A DNA stretch of 64,000 nt. Source: Cocos nucifera (taxonomy: Eukaryota; Streptophyta; Magnoliopsida; Arecales; Arecaceae). The DNA lies in contig QRFJ01004816.1 of assembly GCA_006176705.1 (NCBI GenBank), positions 1-64,000 of the forward strand, read 5' to 3'. The notes beneath the pieces are model-generated. The model saw only the letters and a program-made list of their open reading frames with translations. It searched no databases and was not told the DNA's origin. Positions 19,641-32,030 of the stretch are shown here, in pieces. Position numbers and translations under genes: made by a program. Each line of letters begins with the position of its first letter. The stretch's first letter is position 1.

Positions 19641-20560
19641 TATGAGGATTTATGGTGCTCCCAAGCCTTGGGAGGCCACAAAAGGAGTCAGGAGGTTGGC
19701 TCTGGGGATTCTAGGGGCTTGATTGATGCTTCGGAGATCTAAAACACAAGATGAAGTAAGGAACCAAAGTCAAAGAATCAAGACTACAGAAAGAAGATTT
19801 TCTGCAGGTTAGCCAGCTCAGTCCAAAATTGGGTCAGCTATGACTCAATGCACAGGCAAAATAGAGAGCTGCGCGTTCGAAACTGCTGGCATGGCATAGA
19901 ACTGGGTCGGCTTAATTTCAAACTCAGTTGACCCAGTGGAACTTAGCCGGCTCAATGCTGAGACTGAGCCAGCCTAGTGCGCGGGCAGAGTTACATGAGG
20001 GTCTATTTTGGGCTAGGGTCTAGGATGATCCTAGGGGTCTTAAGGCCTGGTTTGAGAGATCTTAAGGAGGCTAATTCATGTATGGATTAGGTCTAGATCC
20101 AAAGGATGAGAGCATTGGAGACATGGATGTACATGAGCTCAATGAGTGCTTTTGTGTATTGGGTTAGCCAGGAGAGTTTTTGGTTGGGCCTAATGGCTAT
20201 ATATAGATACATAGGTTGTATTAGGATTTTCAGGGTTGAAATCAATACAGACCTTTTCTCCCTCAACTCTCTTCTTCTCTTCTCTCTAGAACTGCCACCC
20301 TAGGATTCTTGAAGAAGCCCTAGAGAAGGGGGCGTCTCTCTCAAGCCCAAGGAGGTAGGTGCCCCATCATATATCTAGGTGGAGGATCATTGGTTTACTG
20401 CCCATGGGGAATGTCACAGGTTCCTTCATGTCCGTGCTAAAGATCAGGGGCTTCCGTAACATGATATCGGAGCTTGTGATGCCAAGGATGATTGGCGTTT
20501 GACTGATATCATGGAACATCAATTGGTATTAGGAAGAGGTGATGCTAGTTGGTGCGCTTA
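19641..20560 (+). repeat. L1 3' LTR
   Basis: Begins TATGAGGATTTATGGTGC, aligning to the left LTR, and ends GGTGCGCTTA followed by the TAGGC duplication. Confidence 0.82.
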
Positions 20561-20565
20561 TAGGC

Positions 20566-22423
20566 TACCATCCGAACTTGAGCTTTTTTCCATTTTTCTT
20601 CCACTAAGTCGAGATTAGCCCTTAGTTCCTATGAGTTGCACTGCTCATTGAATTCCATGACTCGTGCTAATGGGAGTTTAAGTTCTATCGGGATGACAGC
20701 TTCAATTTTGAAGGCCAAAGCAAATGAAGTTTTTCCTGTCGACAATCTTTGGGTAGTTCGGTAAGCCTAGAGCACATGATAGAGTTCATCTATCCAAGTC
20801 CCTTTTGCCCTCTCAAGCCTTGCTTTGATACCTTACAGCAGGATTCTGTTAATTACTTCGGCCACTCCATTTGCCTTTGGATGAGATACTGATGTAAAAT
20901 GGTGGAAAATATTCAGATCTTCATAGAATTCGGCAAGTCTCGCTCCAACAAATTATCGCCCATTATCTGTTATGAGCATTCGAGGTAGGTCGAATTTGCA
21001 AACAATCAACTTCTAGATGAAGTCCCGCACTTTCGCTTTAGTTATTTTTATCAGAGGTTCTGCTTCAACCCACTTTATGAAATAGTCTATTACCACCAAG
21101 AGGAACTTTCGTTGTCCAAACGCCATTGAAAAAGGTCCGAGCATATGCATTCCCCATTGTGCAAATGGCCATGGGGAGCTCAGGGGTGTAAGTTCGAAGG
21201 CTGGCTGTCTTTGGATGTTTTCATTTCTTTGGTAGTGGTCACATTCTTTGACATATTTCATAGAATCATGATACAAGATCGGCCAATAGTAACCCTATCG
21301 AAGTAGTCTTTGTGATAAAGATCTGGCCCCTACATGACTTTCATAGATTCTCTCATGTACTTTCCATAATGCAAAATTAGCTTCTGAAGGTTGGAGACAT
21401 CTCAAGAGTGGTAAAGAATACAATCTTTTATATAGCTTGCCTTCGTACAGAATAATCTGTTCGACCACTAGTTGGGAATCACTATAGACCTGAAGCTGAT
21501 CTGCTTCTAACTCTTTAGCTATCTTTAACCCAGCAATCAATGCCTCATATTCAGCCCCATTATTAGTTGTAGGGAATTCAAAACACAGTGTATATTCGAT
21601 AATGATCCTCTTCGGATTAACTAAGATTAGCCCTGCACCTACACCAGATGCGTTGGATGAGCCATTCACATATAGGGCCCAAAAATCTTCGAAGAGATCG
21701 GCTCTTTCTTCAGAGGAGCTCGACTGCAACCATGAAATGTTGGTTTCATTCTATTCAAGCTTGGCTTCACCCAGATTGGTGTATTCCACTATAAAATCTA
21801 CCAATATTTGGGCTTTGACTGATGGCTGAGGTTCATAGTTAATGTCAAATTTGGTGAGCTCAATTGCTCATTTTACTATTCTTCCAAAGGCATCTGTTCG
21901 ATGGAGAACTACCTTGATTGGTTGATCAGTAAGGAGGATTATGGTATGCCCCTGGAAATAAGGTCGGAGTCTCTGGGCTGCAATCAATAGAGCATAAGTT
22001 AGTTTTTCTAACTTGGTATACCTGGTCTTAGCATCTCTCAGGACCCAACTTATATAGTAGATTGGTCGCTATACTTTCGCTTCTTCTTTAACTAAGACTA
22101 CTGCCAGAGCTGCTGGGGAGACCGCTAGGTATAGAAATAGTTCTTCTCCTGGTTCAGATTTGGCTAATAGGGGAGGTGAGCAAATGTAGTCCTTGTGCTC
22201 TTTAAAGGCTTGCTAGCATTCAATGGTCTAGCAGAAGTTCTTTGGTTGCTCGAGAACTTGAGAAAAGGGCATGTATCACTCGACCGATCTTGAGACAAAG
22301 CGGTTCAGGGCTGCCACCTTATCAATTAGATGCTGAACCTTTTTAAGGGATTTAGGGGGCTATCATCTCTTGAATGGCTCGAATCTTCTCTGAATTTGGT
22401 TCAATCTTGCACCTTAACGCCAT
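20566..22423 (-). pseudogene. T1 pol: RT end, dual RNase H, integrase
   Basis: Read right to left. 22423-21740: RT tail and first RNase H, with KKVQHLIDKVAALNRFVSRS, PLLAKSEPGEELFLYLAVSP and LRPYFQGHTIILLTDQPIK. 21729-21295: second (archaeal-type) RNase H, with LYVNGSSNASGVGAGLIL, TTNNGAEYEALIAGL and VYSDSQLVVEQI. 21276-20566: integrase, with zinc-motif end YVKECDHYQR and the core start GMHMLGPFSMAFGQRKFLLV followed by VIDYFIKWVEAEPL. Such a tandem RNase H pair is a known mark of the Tat lineage. Integrase inserts element DNA; here stops (TAG at several former Gln/Trp codons) and L1 inactivate it. The RT catalytic core and everything upstream are missing. Confidence 0.85.
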
Positions 22424-24712
22424 TATTAGATATGTGTGCACTAGAAGCCAGAATTGGCTGACACTTGTTATACACTTTCAAGAAAAAAATTATAATTTTG
22501 ACTATAAATAATAAAATAGATTATTTTCTATCATAATATGTATTTAGTATCTATGATACATCCCTTGAGTTAATGGCAATGATAGTTCTTATTTTCAAAA
22601 GTTGAAAATTTAAGACATGAATTTTCATTATTAACTCATAAAATGCTTCTGATCGTAGGATCATCATGAGGATGGTGATTGATCTAAAAGGTTGGTGTAC
22701 AATCGCTTCTTCATAGTAGATGAGTCTTGAGTCTATGATGTACAGACACCAGAGCAAGAGTATACATACTTGTTAGAGAATGAGGGCACTAAGTGTGACT
22801 ACCTCGAGCAGTCATTAAGAAGTCTATCTTCTCATCAATGATTGGCTCGAAGCTGTAGTTGTGTGTCTAGTTCTTTGACCTGAGGTGCATCAGCAGTTCA
22901 CCTTGAGGGTGTTATAGTTTGACAACACCATGACTCAATCTCCTAGCCATTCGAAATCCTGAGGTGTATGTTGGCTATAGCATGTTCATTGTAGGAATTA
23001 GATTGCACCGATAGGGGATCTATCTACCTCGGTAGATGAGGAGAAGCCCTATGATGATCATGAGAATCAAGTCCATAAGCTTATGGCCATGGCAGAGTGA
23101 AATAAAAGAAAGTGTTTCTATTAAGGTTTTCACATTGGACTTGAATCGAATGATTAATCATATGATGGATATCAGGGTTTGACGAGATTACATTAACCCC
23201 AATCTAGTCGAGGCTCAAGATTGAAGAACTTAATCATATAGGTAACTACACTGATAGGTTCATTTTTAGTTCTGATGGGTTGCCACCATATGCTGCTAGA
23301 TGTCACTGGTGGATTTTGAGAGCAATTAGAATGATTTAGATGATCAATCATACTAGCTCTAAATCAGAGAAGTTCTGATCCATCGAAAGGTGTTTCGATG
23401 ATGTCGATGATAGAGATCATGATATATATCTCATTACCATACGGAACTGAACCTAACTGGGTCAGACAAATAAGGGTTTCGATCTGGATATCATCAATTG
23501 GACTAATCTAGTTCAATTGATTTGAATTAGATTCAATTAGGTTCAAGAAAATCATGCTAGCATACGATTGAGCCTAATGTTCTCCTTTAATTATCATTAA
23601 AGTTTGTCTCGACTAAGCTAAATGTGTCTTGGCTCACTTAGCCACCTTTACTTGATTTGACTGGAGCTTGTCCAGGTCAGAAAAGGGTTGTCTTAATTTA
23701 TGAGATGAATTTGAGACAACACCTGCCATTTTTCATCACCTACTAAATCCTGTTTTGGACATTTGGTCAAACATTGACCTTTAACACTTAGACATCTGCC
23801 CATGTATCAAGCCACCATAGGAGAGAATTTTTGGAGTAGTCCACCTGCTAAAAAGTAGATGGATAAGGGGCACATGCCTAGGAAGGTGTGCACCCATGGA
23901 TAGAGCATCTGGAGTCCCATATAGATGGGACTCCAGTTGCTTCGGGGTTTCTACCTAGGTGGCGCCAAAGACTTGTCCTTAACTAGTCTTGGCACCATCT
24001 AAGAATGATTCAGAGGGGCTCTCATCTAATTGGATTAGATGATGTCATCTCACCAATCAGATTTAGATCTGATTGCACAAAAGGCCATGATTGGTTGGGA
24101 TGATGTGGCACTTCATGGCACAACAGGGTCTATAAAAACCCTATCTATGCCAAGGTCTAAACAAGCTTGATCCATTGCCCAGGCCATAAGGCTGCCCCTC
24201 TCCCTCCTCCATGCCATCTTCAGGTCTTCTTTCTCCTACCCACACCCAAGAATTTTTGGGCTTCAGTTTGGTGTAATCCAAGCAAGAGAAAGGTGACAGA
24301 AAAAGGAAGAAGGCAACACTACTGCAAGAGACAATTCACATCTTCGAAAGGAGTTTTGAAGATCTTCAAAATTAGATCCAAATCTAATTTTTGGAGAGAT
24401 AATAAAGAAGGAGAAGATTTTGAGATCCTATCTGAGTTGATATTGGTAGAGGCCAAGCACTTACGTGGCTAGATCCAGAACCTCAAGCAGATATCAGGAT
24501 CATCACAGGATAATCAGATTACCCTCAACAAGATAAATTAAATTAGATTTAATTTATTATTTATTTTATTTTATTTTTTTATTAGCTCAATAATATCAGA
24601 TCTAGAAAGTCTTAGATCTAATCTAGATCTAAGAAATTTTTTGTTTGAAATATCTCTCTTAATCCAATCAGATCTGAACGAACCTGACCCAAGAAACTAG
24701 ATTTTTCCTTCA
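22424..24712 (+). repeat. C2 5' LTR
   Basis: 2289 bp, starting TATTAGATATG (the terminal TG has become TA) and ending TTCCTTCA. It carries the LTR hairpin at 23911-23934 and TATAAAAA at 24131-24138. It belongs to the older subfamily shared with C4. Confidence 0.9.
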
Positions 24713-24714
24713 AC

Positions 24715-24727
24715 TGGTATCAGAGCC
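24715..24727 (+). other. C2 primer binding site
   Basis: TGGTATCAGAGCC two bases after the LTR end; complementary to tRNA-iMet. Confidence 0.92.
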
Positions 24728-26595
24728 AGGTTGCATTTTTCATTAGATCTGATTTCATTTTAATTTTGATCTGATAATTAGATGATTTTATATGTCATAT
24801 AAGATATGATTAGATCTAAAATTAAAAAAATTAAAAAAAATAAATAATTTAGATCTAAGTTATATAAGATGCAAGACTAGTTGTAGAATAGAATTATTCT
24901 ATATATAGTCTAGCATGATCATAATTTAATTTGATTAAGTTATAATTTTTAGATCTATTTATTTATTATTTTTAATATTATAATTATTATAATAAAATTT
25001 AAAAAATAAAAAATAAAGTTATTTAATTTTTGTTCATATGAGATATGATGAATGCATGTTTAGACTATTTGTAGAATAGTTCTACATAATTATCTAGAAT
25101 AATTTTAATTTGATATGATCAATTTAAATTTAATTATTTAGATGATTAAGAGATAATTTAGATCTAAAAATATGCATGATATGATACATGAAGATGTATG
25201 CAAAATATATTTATAGCTAGATCAATTTTTATATATGAGATATATGATGTAGATCTAACTAGTTTTGTAGTTTTCATATTCTTGATTAAAGTGTTCCTCT
25301 TGGCCGTCCGATCATAAGAGCAATGTAGGGTTTAAATGCCCTCTTCTTTCATTCGATGGGGTGTTCTTATGATGTGTAGGGGTGCTACGCAATCGTCCTT
25401 AATTAGAAATCTAAAACTTATTTTCTACAAAATCCTAGATCCTAAAGTCCTAGGATTTTATTTACATGTTTTGTTTGTGAACTCTAAACTTAATTAAGAA
25501 ATAAGATTATGAAATATGTTAAATCTAAAATTGAGAATTTTAGATTTAAGATATATTCATAAAATTGGGTTCGAACTTGGGTAGCACAATTAGGTCTAGC
25601 GGTTGATCAAACCAAATCAAGAGTTGGTTAGATGGGATCAAGAGTACTTAAATTGACCAACCTAATAGGATTAAGTCTGGGTCAAGATCGAATCACATAA
25701 GTGATCGATCAAGCTAAGACCTTATTAGGCTCAGTGGTTAGAGTCTGGATTGTAGGCTAACCTTATTGGTTTTGGCTTAATAATTTGGTGTCTAAGGTAA
25801 GTCTAGCTGATATGACTGACTGATTTTTAATTGGGAGCTACTCAACTCGAATGCATTCTTATCAAGTTAATGACATATCCCTTCCACCGATCTCACTTAC
25901 CTGGCCATATTTGTCGATCCTATCCTGATCTGAGGTGGTTAACAATCCAAGCTAACCCATGCCACTAGGTTAGTCATAATTGTTATGGCTATTATAAGTT
26001 AAGTTTAAAGTGACCTAAATCAAATCTTCCTAAGAAAAGATTAAGTCTAAGGTCTTCCACCATTATAGATATGCGGGCCTTTTTTGGGGTTGATTATTCT
26101 CGACTGGTCATAGTGGTTTAGTTGCATCAGAAAGATGCAACCATGTCTATTAGGCATTGGATGCTATGGGCTGGAGGATGAATTAGGCTCAATATTTTGG
26201 ATATCATGAGAGAACTAATTAGGAATCCAATCTATGCAAATGGTGGGTCTGACTTAACTAAAGATTGGATCAATATTTCGAGCACGGTGAGATTCACGAA
26301 TTAGAGATCAAGTTTGGATGCACCATGATTAGAGAATCATTGGACAAGAGTTATCCACTCATTGGCTAATCCATCATCAATAACTGTTAGGTAAGGTGAT
26401 GAGTCAGTTGGTGGGACTGCACCATCCATTAAAAATCTAAAATCATAGAGATTTTTGCATCTCTATAGAGGAAATGTAGGGATCCGAGAAAATAGTGGAA
26501 GCTAATTTATTTAAAAATTAAATTTCTAAATAAATTGATCAAGTCTTAATTACAATATCTAACTAGAATCTTTGACTCTCTATAGAAAAAATAAA
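24728..26595 (+). other. C2 untranslated leader
   Basis: 1.87 kb, AT-rich in its first 550 bp with many AGATCTAA motifs, then a conserved structured segment (25281-25406), then a more GC-balanced stretch. No ORF of note. The same leader is found in C3, C4 and C5. Confidence 0.8.
25281..25406 (+). promoter_or_regulatory. Structured leader element, C2 copy
   Basis: Inner inverted repeat TCATAAGAGC (25312-25321) with GTTCTTATGA (25363-25372), where the A-to-G change keeps a G-U pair. Outer TGATTAA with TTAATTA, again a G-U pair. See the C5 copy for the perfect form. Confidence 0.6.
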
Positions 26596-27430
26596 ATATC
26601 TGCATCCAACCCACTAGCACATATCCTGGACAACCATAAACTGACAGGACCCAATTACAAGGATTGGCTTTGGAAATTCAAAATCATTTTATATTTTGAG
26701 AAGTTAACTCACGTATTGGACCAGGATCCCCCCACCTTGCCAGCTCATTCATCCACTAAACAGAGAGTGTCTCTTGACGAGTGGACGCATGAAGATAATA
26801 AGATCAGATACTACATGTTAGGCTCGATGTCTGATGAGCTTCAGCACCAACATGAAGATATCAAGATTGCCCATCAAATATGGCTCACCTGCAAGAGATG
26901 TTTGGTGAGCAGAGTCGTGCAGCCAAATATCAGATCACTAAATGACTATTCAAGACTAAAATGTGTGATGGGCAGTTAGTCCAAGATCATTATCTGATGA
27001 TGATCAAGAACTTGGAAGAGCTTGAGAAGCTCGAAGTGAAGTTGGATCTGGATCTACAGAATGATATAATTTTGCAATCCTTGATGGATGCATATGGATA
27101 GTTCATCATGAACTACCATATGCATAAACTTCAAAATACTCTGGTCGAGCTTATGAACATGCTGGTTACTACTGAGCTTTCAATGAAAAATTCTAAAGGC
27201 TTAGTATTTGCTATAGAATAGACTTCCTCCAAGAGAAAGTCTTTTGGAAAGAAGAAGAAGTCTGTGAAAAAGTAGAAGGTGGAAGGAGAAAGAAAAAATA
27301 AGGCAGAGCTGAAGAAGAAGGCTGCTGAGAAAGAAAAATATTTTCATTGCAGCACTAACGGCCATTGAAAGTGGAACTGCCCTTCATACCTGGCCATCCT
27401 AAAGAATAAGGAGGCAAGTTCTTTTGGAGG
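26596..27430 (+). pseudogene. gag: C2 gag
   Basis: Copia-type gag with SASNPLAHILDNHKLTGPNY near the N-terminus, then DNKIRYYMLGSMSDELQ and a lysine-rich tail before the zinc knuckle. The start codon is ATA instead of ATG (26596), CGA is now TGA after VTK-like sequence near 26942, and the knuckle reads YFHCSTNGH where C3 has CFHCNS, so its first cysteine is lost. Capsid/nucleocapsid role by family; inactive here. Confidence 0.88.
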
Positions 27431-28930
27431 TATGCTCCTTATTGAATCTAACCTTACGATTTTTTCTACATCCAATTGGATGCTTGATTCTAGTTCTAGT
27501 GCTCATTTGTGCACTTTCATGTAGGATCTTGAGGATAGCAGGAGCTTGAGGGATGGTCAAATGATCCTATGCATTGGAAATAGAGCAAGAATTGCTGCTG
27601 TGGCCATAGAAACCTACCCTCTTCGACTACCATCTGCTTTAGATTTAGTACTTAGGGATTGTTATAATGTGCCTACAGCAAGTAGGAATTTGATTTCTAT
27701 TTCATGTTTAGCATAAGAAGGCTATGTAATTAGTTTTCTTAAGGACTATCGTAACATTCTTTATGAAAGAAATAAAATTATAAGTGGTTTTCTTATAAAC
27801 AATTTTTACCAGTTATATATTGATGTATCTATTTTTAATATCGAGCAAAATGTGAATGCCATAAAATCAAAATAACCCAGGGATATTTCAAATGATAGGT
27901 ATCTATGGCACCTTAGACTAGGTCATATAGCAGAAGATATGATTAACAAATTGAAGAAAATCAGGCTATTGAGTCCATTGACTTTCAAGTCATATCCAAT
28001 TTGTGAATCATGTCTTCATGGCAAAATGACTAAACTCCCTTTTGTGGGACATGGGGAAAGGGTCATGGATTTGCTTTCTCTAGTACATACTGATATGTGC
28101 GACCTATTTGATGTACCGGCTAGAGGCAATTTTGTCTACTTCATAACCTTCATCAATGATTTATCTCGGTATGGATATGTGTATCTTATGAGACATAAGT
28201 CTGAAGCCATTGAAAAGTTTAAAGAATTCAGACATGAAGGAGAAAAGCAAATTGAAATATCCATTAAGGTTCTTCGATCAGATCGAGAAGGTGAATACTT
28301 TAGTCGAAAATTCTTGACTATCTCAAGCAGAATGGCATAGTCTCTCAATGGACTCCACCTAGAACACCTCAACTCAATTAGATTTCAAAATGAAAAAATC
28401 GGACCCTATTAGATATGGTCCGATCCATGATGAGCTTCATAGACCTTCCTAATTTTTTTGGGGGACATAGTTTGTTAACTACTATATATTTACTAAATAG
28501 GGTTCCTTCTAAAATTGTTCCTACCACACCGTATGAGATATGGCATGGTAAGAAACCAAGTTTGAGTCATCTCAGAATTTGGGATTGTCCAACTCATGTC
28601 AAAAGACAACAAGTGGACAAGTTAGACTATAGATTCTTTAGAGCTCAATTCATAGGATATCCTAAAGAGTCTTAGGATATTATTTCTACATTCTAAAAGA
28701 TCATAATGTGATTATGAGTCGACATGCCATCTTTCTTGAAAAATAGTTTATTCAAGATGGCGGCATTGGAAAGCAGATCAAGCAAGAGGAGAAAGTCTCC
28801 CAAGATAAAAGAGCTAAGGACCCTTTGGAACCAAATCAAGTTGAGCCAATACAATCACTACCTCCTCCACCTTGAAGATTAGAAAGGATTTTCCATCCCC
28901 TTGAGAGGTATTTAGGTACTATTTCAAAGA
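27431..28930 (+). pseudogene. C2 protease and integrase
   Basis: Protease site LDSSSSAHLC near 27484-27513, where the usual Asp-Ser-Gly is Asp-Ser-Ser. Then the GAG-pre-integrase zinc motif (WHLRLGHIAEDMINK ... CESCLHGKMTKLPF, near 27905-28045) and integrase core LVHTDMCDLFDVPARGNFVY and VLRSDREGEY. The open stretch is 27939-28340. A frameshift and stops follow; the C-terminal part is recognisable to PHPLERYLGT-like sequence near 28900. Both loss of the protease Gly and frame breaks argue against function. Confidence 0.87.
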
Positions 28931-30545
28931 AAGTAGAGGAAATATTCCTCATAGGTAATGGAGTTCATGGTGATGATCCTAAAATCTATAACGAGGCGAT
29001 ATCAGATATCAACTCCAAGAAATGGTTAGAGGTAATGAAGTCAGAAATAGACTCGATGCACTCAAACTAAGTCTAGACCTTGGTAGATCCATCAGAAGGT
29101 ATAGTATCTATTGGGTGTAAATGGATCTACAAGAGAAAGATTGGTGCAGATGAAAATATAGAGACATTCAAAGCTACATTAGTGGCAAAAGGTTATAGTC
29201 AGCACGAAGGTATTGACTATCAGGATACTTTTTCGCTAGTAGCCATGCTTAAATTCATTCGCACATTGCTTGCTATTGCAGCATATTTTGGTTATGAAAT
29301 ATGGCAAATGGACGTGAAAATGGCATTGTTAAATGGATATCTTGAGGAAGATATCTATATGGAATAGCCACTGGGTTTTACATCTAGTGATACTGATCAC
29401 AAAGTATGCAAGCTGCAAAGGTTCATATATAAACTTAAGCAAGCATCTTAGAGCTAGAATACTCTTTTTAATGTTGTGATCAAATTATTTGGTTTCATCA
29501 AGAATGAGGAGAAACCATGTATTTTCAGAAAGGTCAATGGGAGCGCTATTATCTTCCTTATACTGTATGTGGATGATATCCTCCTTATTGGAAATGATAT
29601 TTTCATATTGACCACAGTTAAAATATGGTTATCTAAAGAATTCTCCATGAAAGATCTAGGAGAAGCATTCTTCATTCTTAGAATCAAAGTCTATAGAGAT
29701 AGATTGAATAAGATGCTAGGTCTTTCATAGAAGATGTACATAGAGGAAGAGCTAAAGAGGTTTAGCATGGAAAACTCTAAGAGGAGTTTGGTACCCTTCA
29801 GACATGGAATTCATCTCTCTAAGAAAATGTGTCCCAATACACCAGAAGAGATTGAACGCATGAGCAAGATCCCTTATGCTTCTGCAATAGAGAGCCTCAT
29901 CTATGCCATGTTATGTACACGACCTGATATAGCCCATGCTATGAGTGTCACAAGCAGATATCAGTCAAATCCAGGAGAAGAATACTGGACTTCTATGAAA
30001 TATATCCTTAAGTATTTAAGAAGAACTAAGGATATGTTCTTGGTTTTTGGTAATGGAGAACTCAAAGTCCAAGGATATACAGACTCGAATTTTATGTCCA
30101 ATATAAATGATCGAAAGTCGACATCTGATAATCTGTTTGTGTGTAATGGTGGGATTGTCAGTTGGAAGAGTTTCAATCAGATAGTAATAGTAGATTCCAC
30201 CATGGAAGCAGAATACATTGCTACGTCAGAAGCTGTGAAGGAGGCATTCTGGTACAAGAAGTTCACCGCAAAGATCGAAGTGATGCCATCAGATGTCATT
30301 CCTCTATACTGCGATAATAATGGTGCCATAGCCCTTGCTTAGGAATTGAGGTCTCATCAAAAATCCAAACACATTAAGCGGCGATACCACCTCATCCATG
30401 ATTACCTCAAGAAAGGATACATCGAGGTTAAGAGAGTCGACTCCGCAAACAATGCGGCAAACCCAATTATAAAGCTGTTGGGCTAACAGAAGATCGAAAC
30501 CCACCTTAAGAAGATGGGACTTAGATTTGTAGCCAATTGGCTTTA
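28931..30545 (+). pseudogene. C2 reverse transcriptase and RNase H
   Basis: RT motifs in order: GCKWIYKRKIGADENIETFK (near 29110-29170), WQMDVKMALLNGYLEEDIYM (29310-29365) and the catalytic LYVDDILL (YVDD at 29566-29577). RNase H: GYTDSNF (the D-S-D run altered to D-S-N), STMEAEY and YCDNNGAIALA, ending near 30545 with the ancestral LVANWL-type terminus. Stops replace Gln and Trp codons at several points. Confidence 0.9.
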
Positions 30546-30560
30546 GGTCAAGTAGGATTT

Positions 30561-32030
30561 TGTTAGATATGTGTGCCTAGAAGCCAGAATTGGATGACAC
30601 TTATTATACACTTCTAAGGATAAAATTATAATTTTAATCATAAATAATAAAATGGGTTATTTTCTATCATAATGTATATTTAGTGTCTGTGATACATCCC
30701 TTGAGTTAATGGCAATGATAGTTCTTATTTTCAAGAGTTGAAAATTTAAGACATAAATTTTTATTATTAACTAATAAAATGCTCCTAACCATAGGATCAT
30801 CATGAGGATGGTGATTAATCTGAAAGGTTGGTGTACAATCGCTTCATAGTAGATGAGTCTTGAGTCTATGGTGTAGAAAAACTAGAGTGAGAGTATAGGT
30901 ACTCGTTAGAGAATGAGGGCACTGAGCGTGACCACCTCGAGCAGCCGTTAGGAAGTCTACCTTCTCGCCAATGACTGGCTCGAAGCTACAGTTGTGTGTT
31001 TGGTTGTTTGACCTGAGGTGCGTTGATAGTTCACCTTGAGGGTGTTATAGTTTGACTACACCATGACTCGGTCTCCTAGCCATCCAGAACCCTAAGGTGT
31101 ATGTTAGCTATTGCATGTTCATTGTAGGAATTGGATTGCACCGATAGGAGATCTATCTACCTCGGTAGATGAGGAGAAGTCCTATGATGATCATGAGAAT
31201 CAAGTCCATAAGCCCATGGCCATGGCAGAGTGAAATAATAGAAAGAGTTTCTATTAATGTCACATTAGACTTGAATCGAATGATTAATCATATGATGGAT
31301 ATTAGGGTTTGATGAGATTATCTTAACCCCAATCCAATCGGGGCTCAAGATAGAAGAACTTAATCACACAGGTAACTGCACCGAGAGGTTCATTTTTAGT
31401 TCTGATGGATTACCATCATTTGCTGCTAGGTCTCACTGGTGGATTTTGAGAGCAATTAGAATGATTTAGATGATTAATCATACTAGTTTTCTGAATCAGA
31501 AAAGTTCTGATCCATTGGAAGGTGTTTCAATGATGTCGATTATAGAGATTGCGACATATCTCATTACCATATGGAACTGAATCTAACTGGGTCATACAAA
31601 TAAGGGTTTCGATCTTGATATCATCAATTGGACTAACCCAGTTCAATTGATTTAAATTAGATTCAATTAGGTTCAAGAAAATCATGCTAGCACATAATTG
31701 AGCCTAATGTTCTCCTTTAATTATCATTAAAGTTTGTCTTGATTGAGCTAAATATGCCTTGGCTCACTCAGGTACCTTTACTTGATCTGACTAGAGCTTG
31801 TCTAGGTTAGAAAGGGGTTATCTTAATTTATGAGATGAATTTGAGACAACAACTGCCATTTTTCATTACCTGCTAAATCCTATTTCGGACATTTGGTCAA
31901 ACATTGACCTTTGATACTTAGACATCTGCCCATTTATCAAGCAATCATAGGAGAGAACTTTTGAACCAGTCCACCTACTAAGAAATAGATGGATAAGGGG
32001 TGCACGCCTAGGGAGGCATGCACCCATGGA
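30561..32030 (+). repeat. C2 3' LTR, truncated
   Basis: Starts TGTTAGATATGTGTGCC after a decayed PPT (AAGTAGGATTT) and stops at LTR position about 1470, where CACCCATGGA runs into T2 sequence. The hairpin, TATA box and 3' end of this LTR are lost. Confidence 0.9.

Larger units (their letters stand above)
17083..20560 (+). mobile_element. L1: short non-coding LTR retrotransposon
   Basis: 3478-bp element inserted in the T1 integrase, with TAGGC at 17078-17082 repeated at 20561-20565. It has LTRs of about 945 and 920 bp, a PBS TGGTATCAGAGCC and a purine tract before the right LTR, but no gag or pol protein I can recognise. This fits a LARD-like non-autonomous element; the tRNA-iMet PBS points to a copia-type partner (inference). 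Confidence 0.85.
11524..22423 (-). mobile_element. T1: Tat-type Ty3/gypsy remnant
   Basis: In element orientation (right to left): RT end, RNase H, second RNase H and integrase (22423-20566), L1 insertion, integrase tail (17082-16760), tandem array (16745-15550), then an accessory region read on the opposite strand (15174-12060). No T1 LTR is seen: both ends abut copia LTR termini, so the 5' half of the element (LTR, gag, PR, most of RT) and its 3' LTR are missing. Two RNase H domains and an antisense ORF next to the 3' end are known marks of the Tat/Ogre group. T2 is a second copy in the opposite orientation. Confidence 0.82.
22424..32030 (+). mobile_element. C2: decayed Ty1/copia element, 3' truncated
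   Basis: 5' LTR, PBS, leader, gag to RNase H, PPT and the first 1470 bp of the 3' LTR, all on the + strand. Inserted at the broken end of T1 pol. Its 3' LTR is fused to T2 at the microhomology ATGGA (32026-32030). Many in-frame TAG/TGA codons show age; no domain is intact. Confidence 0.92.
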
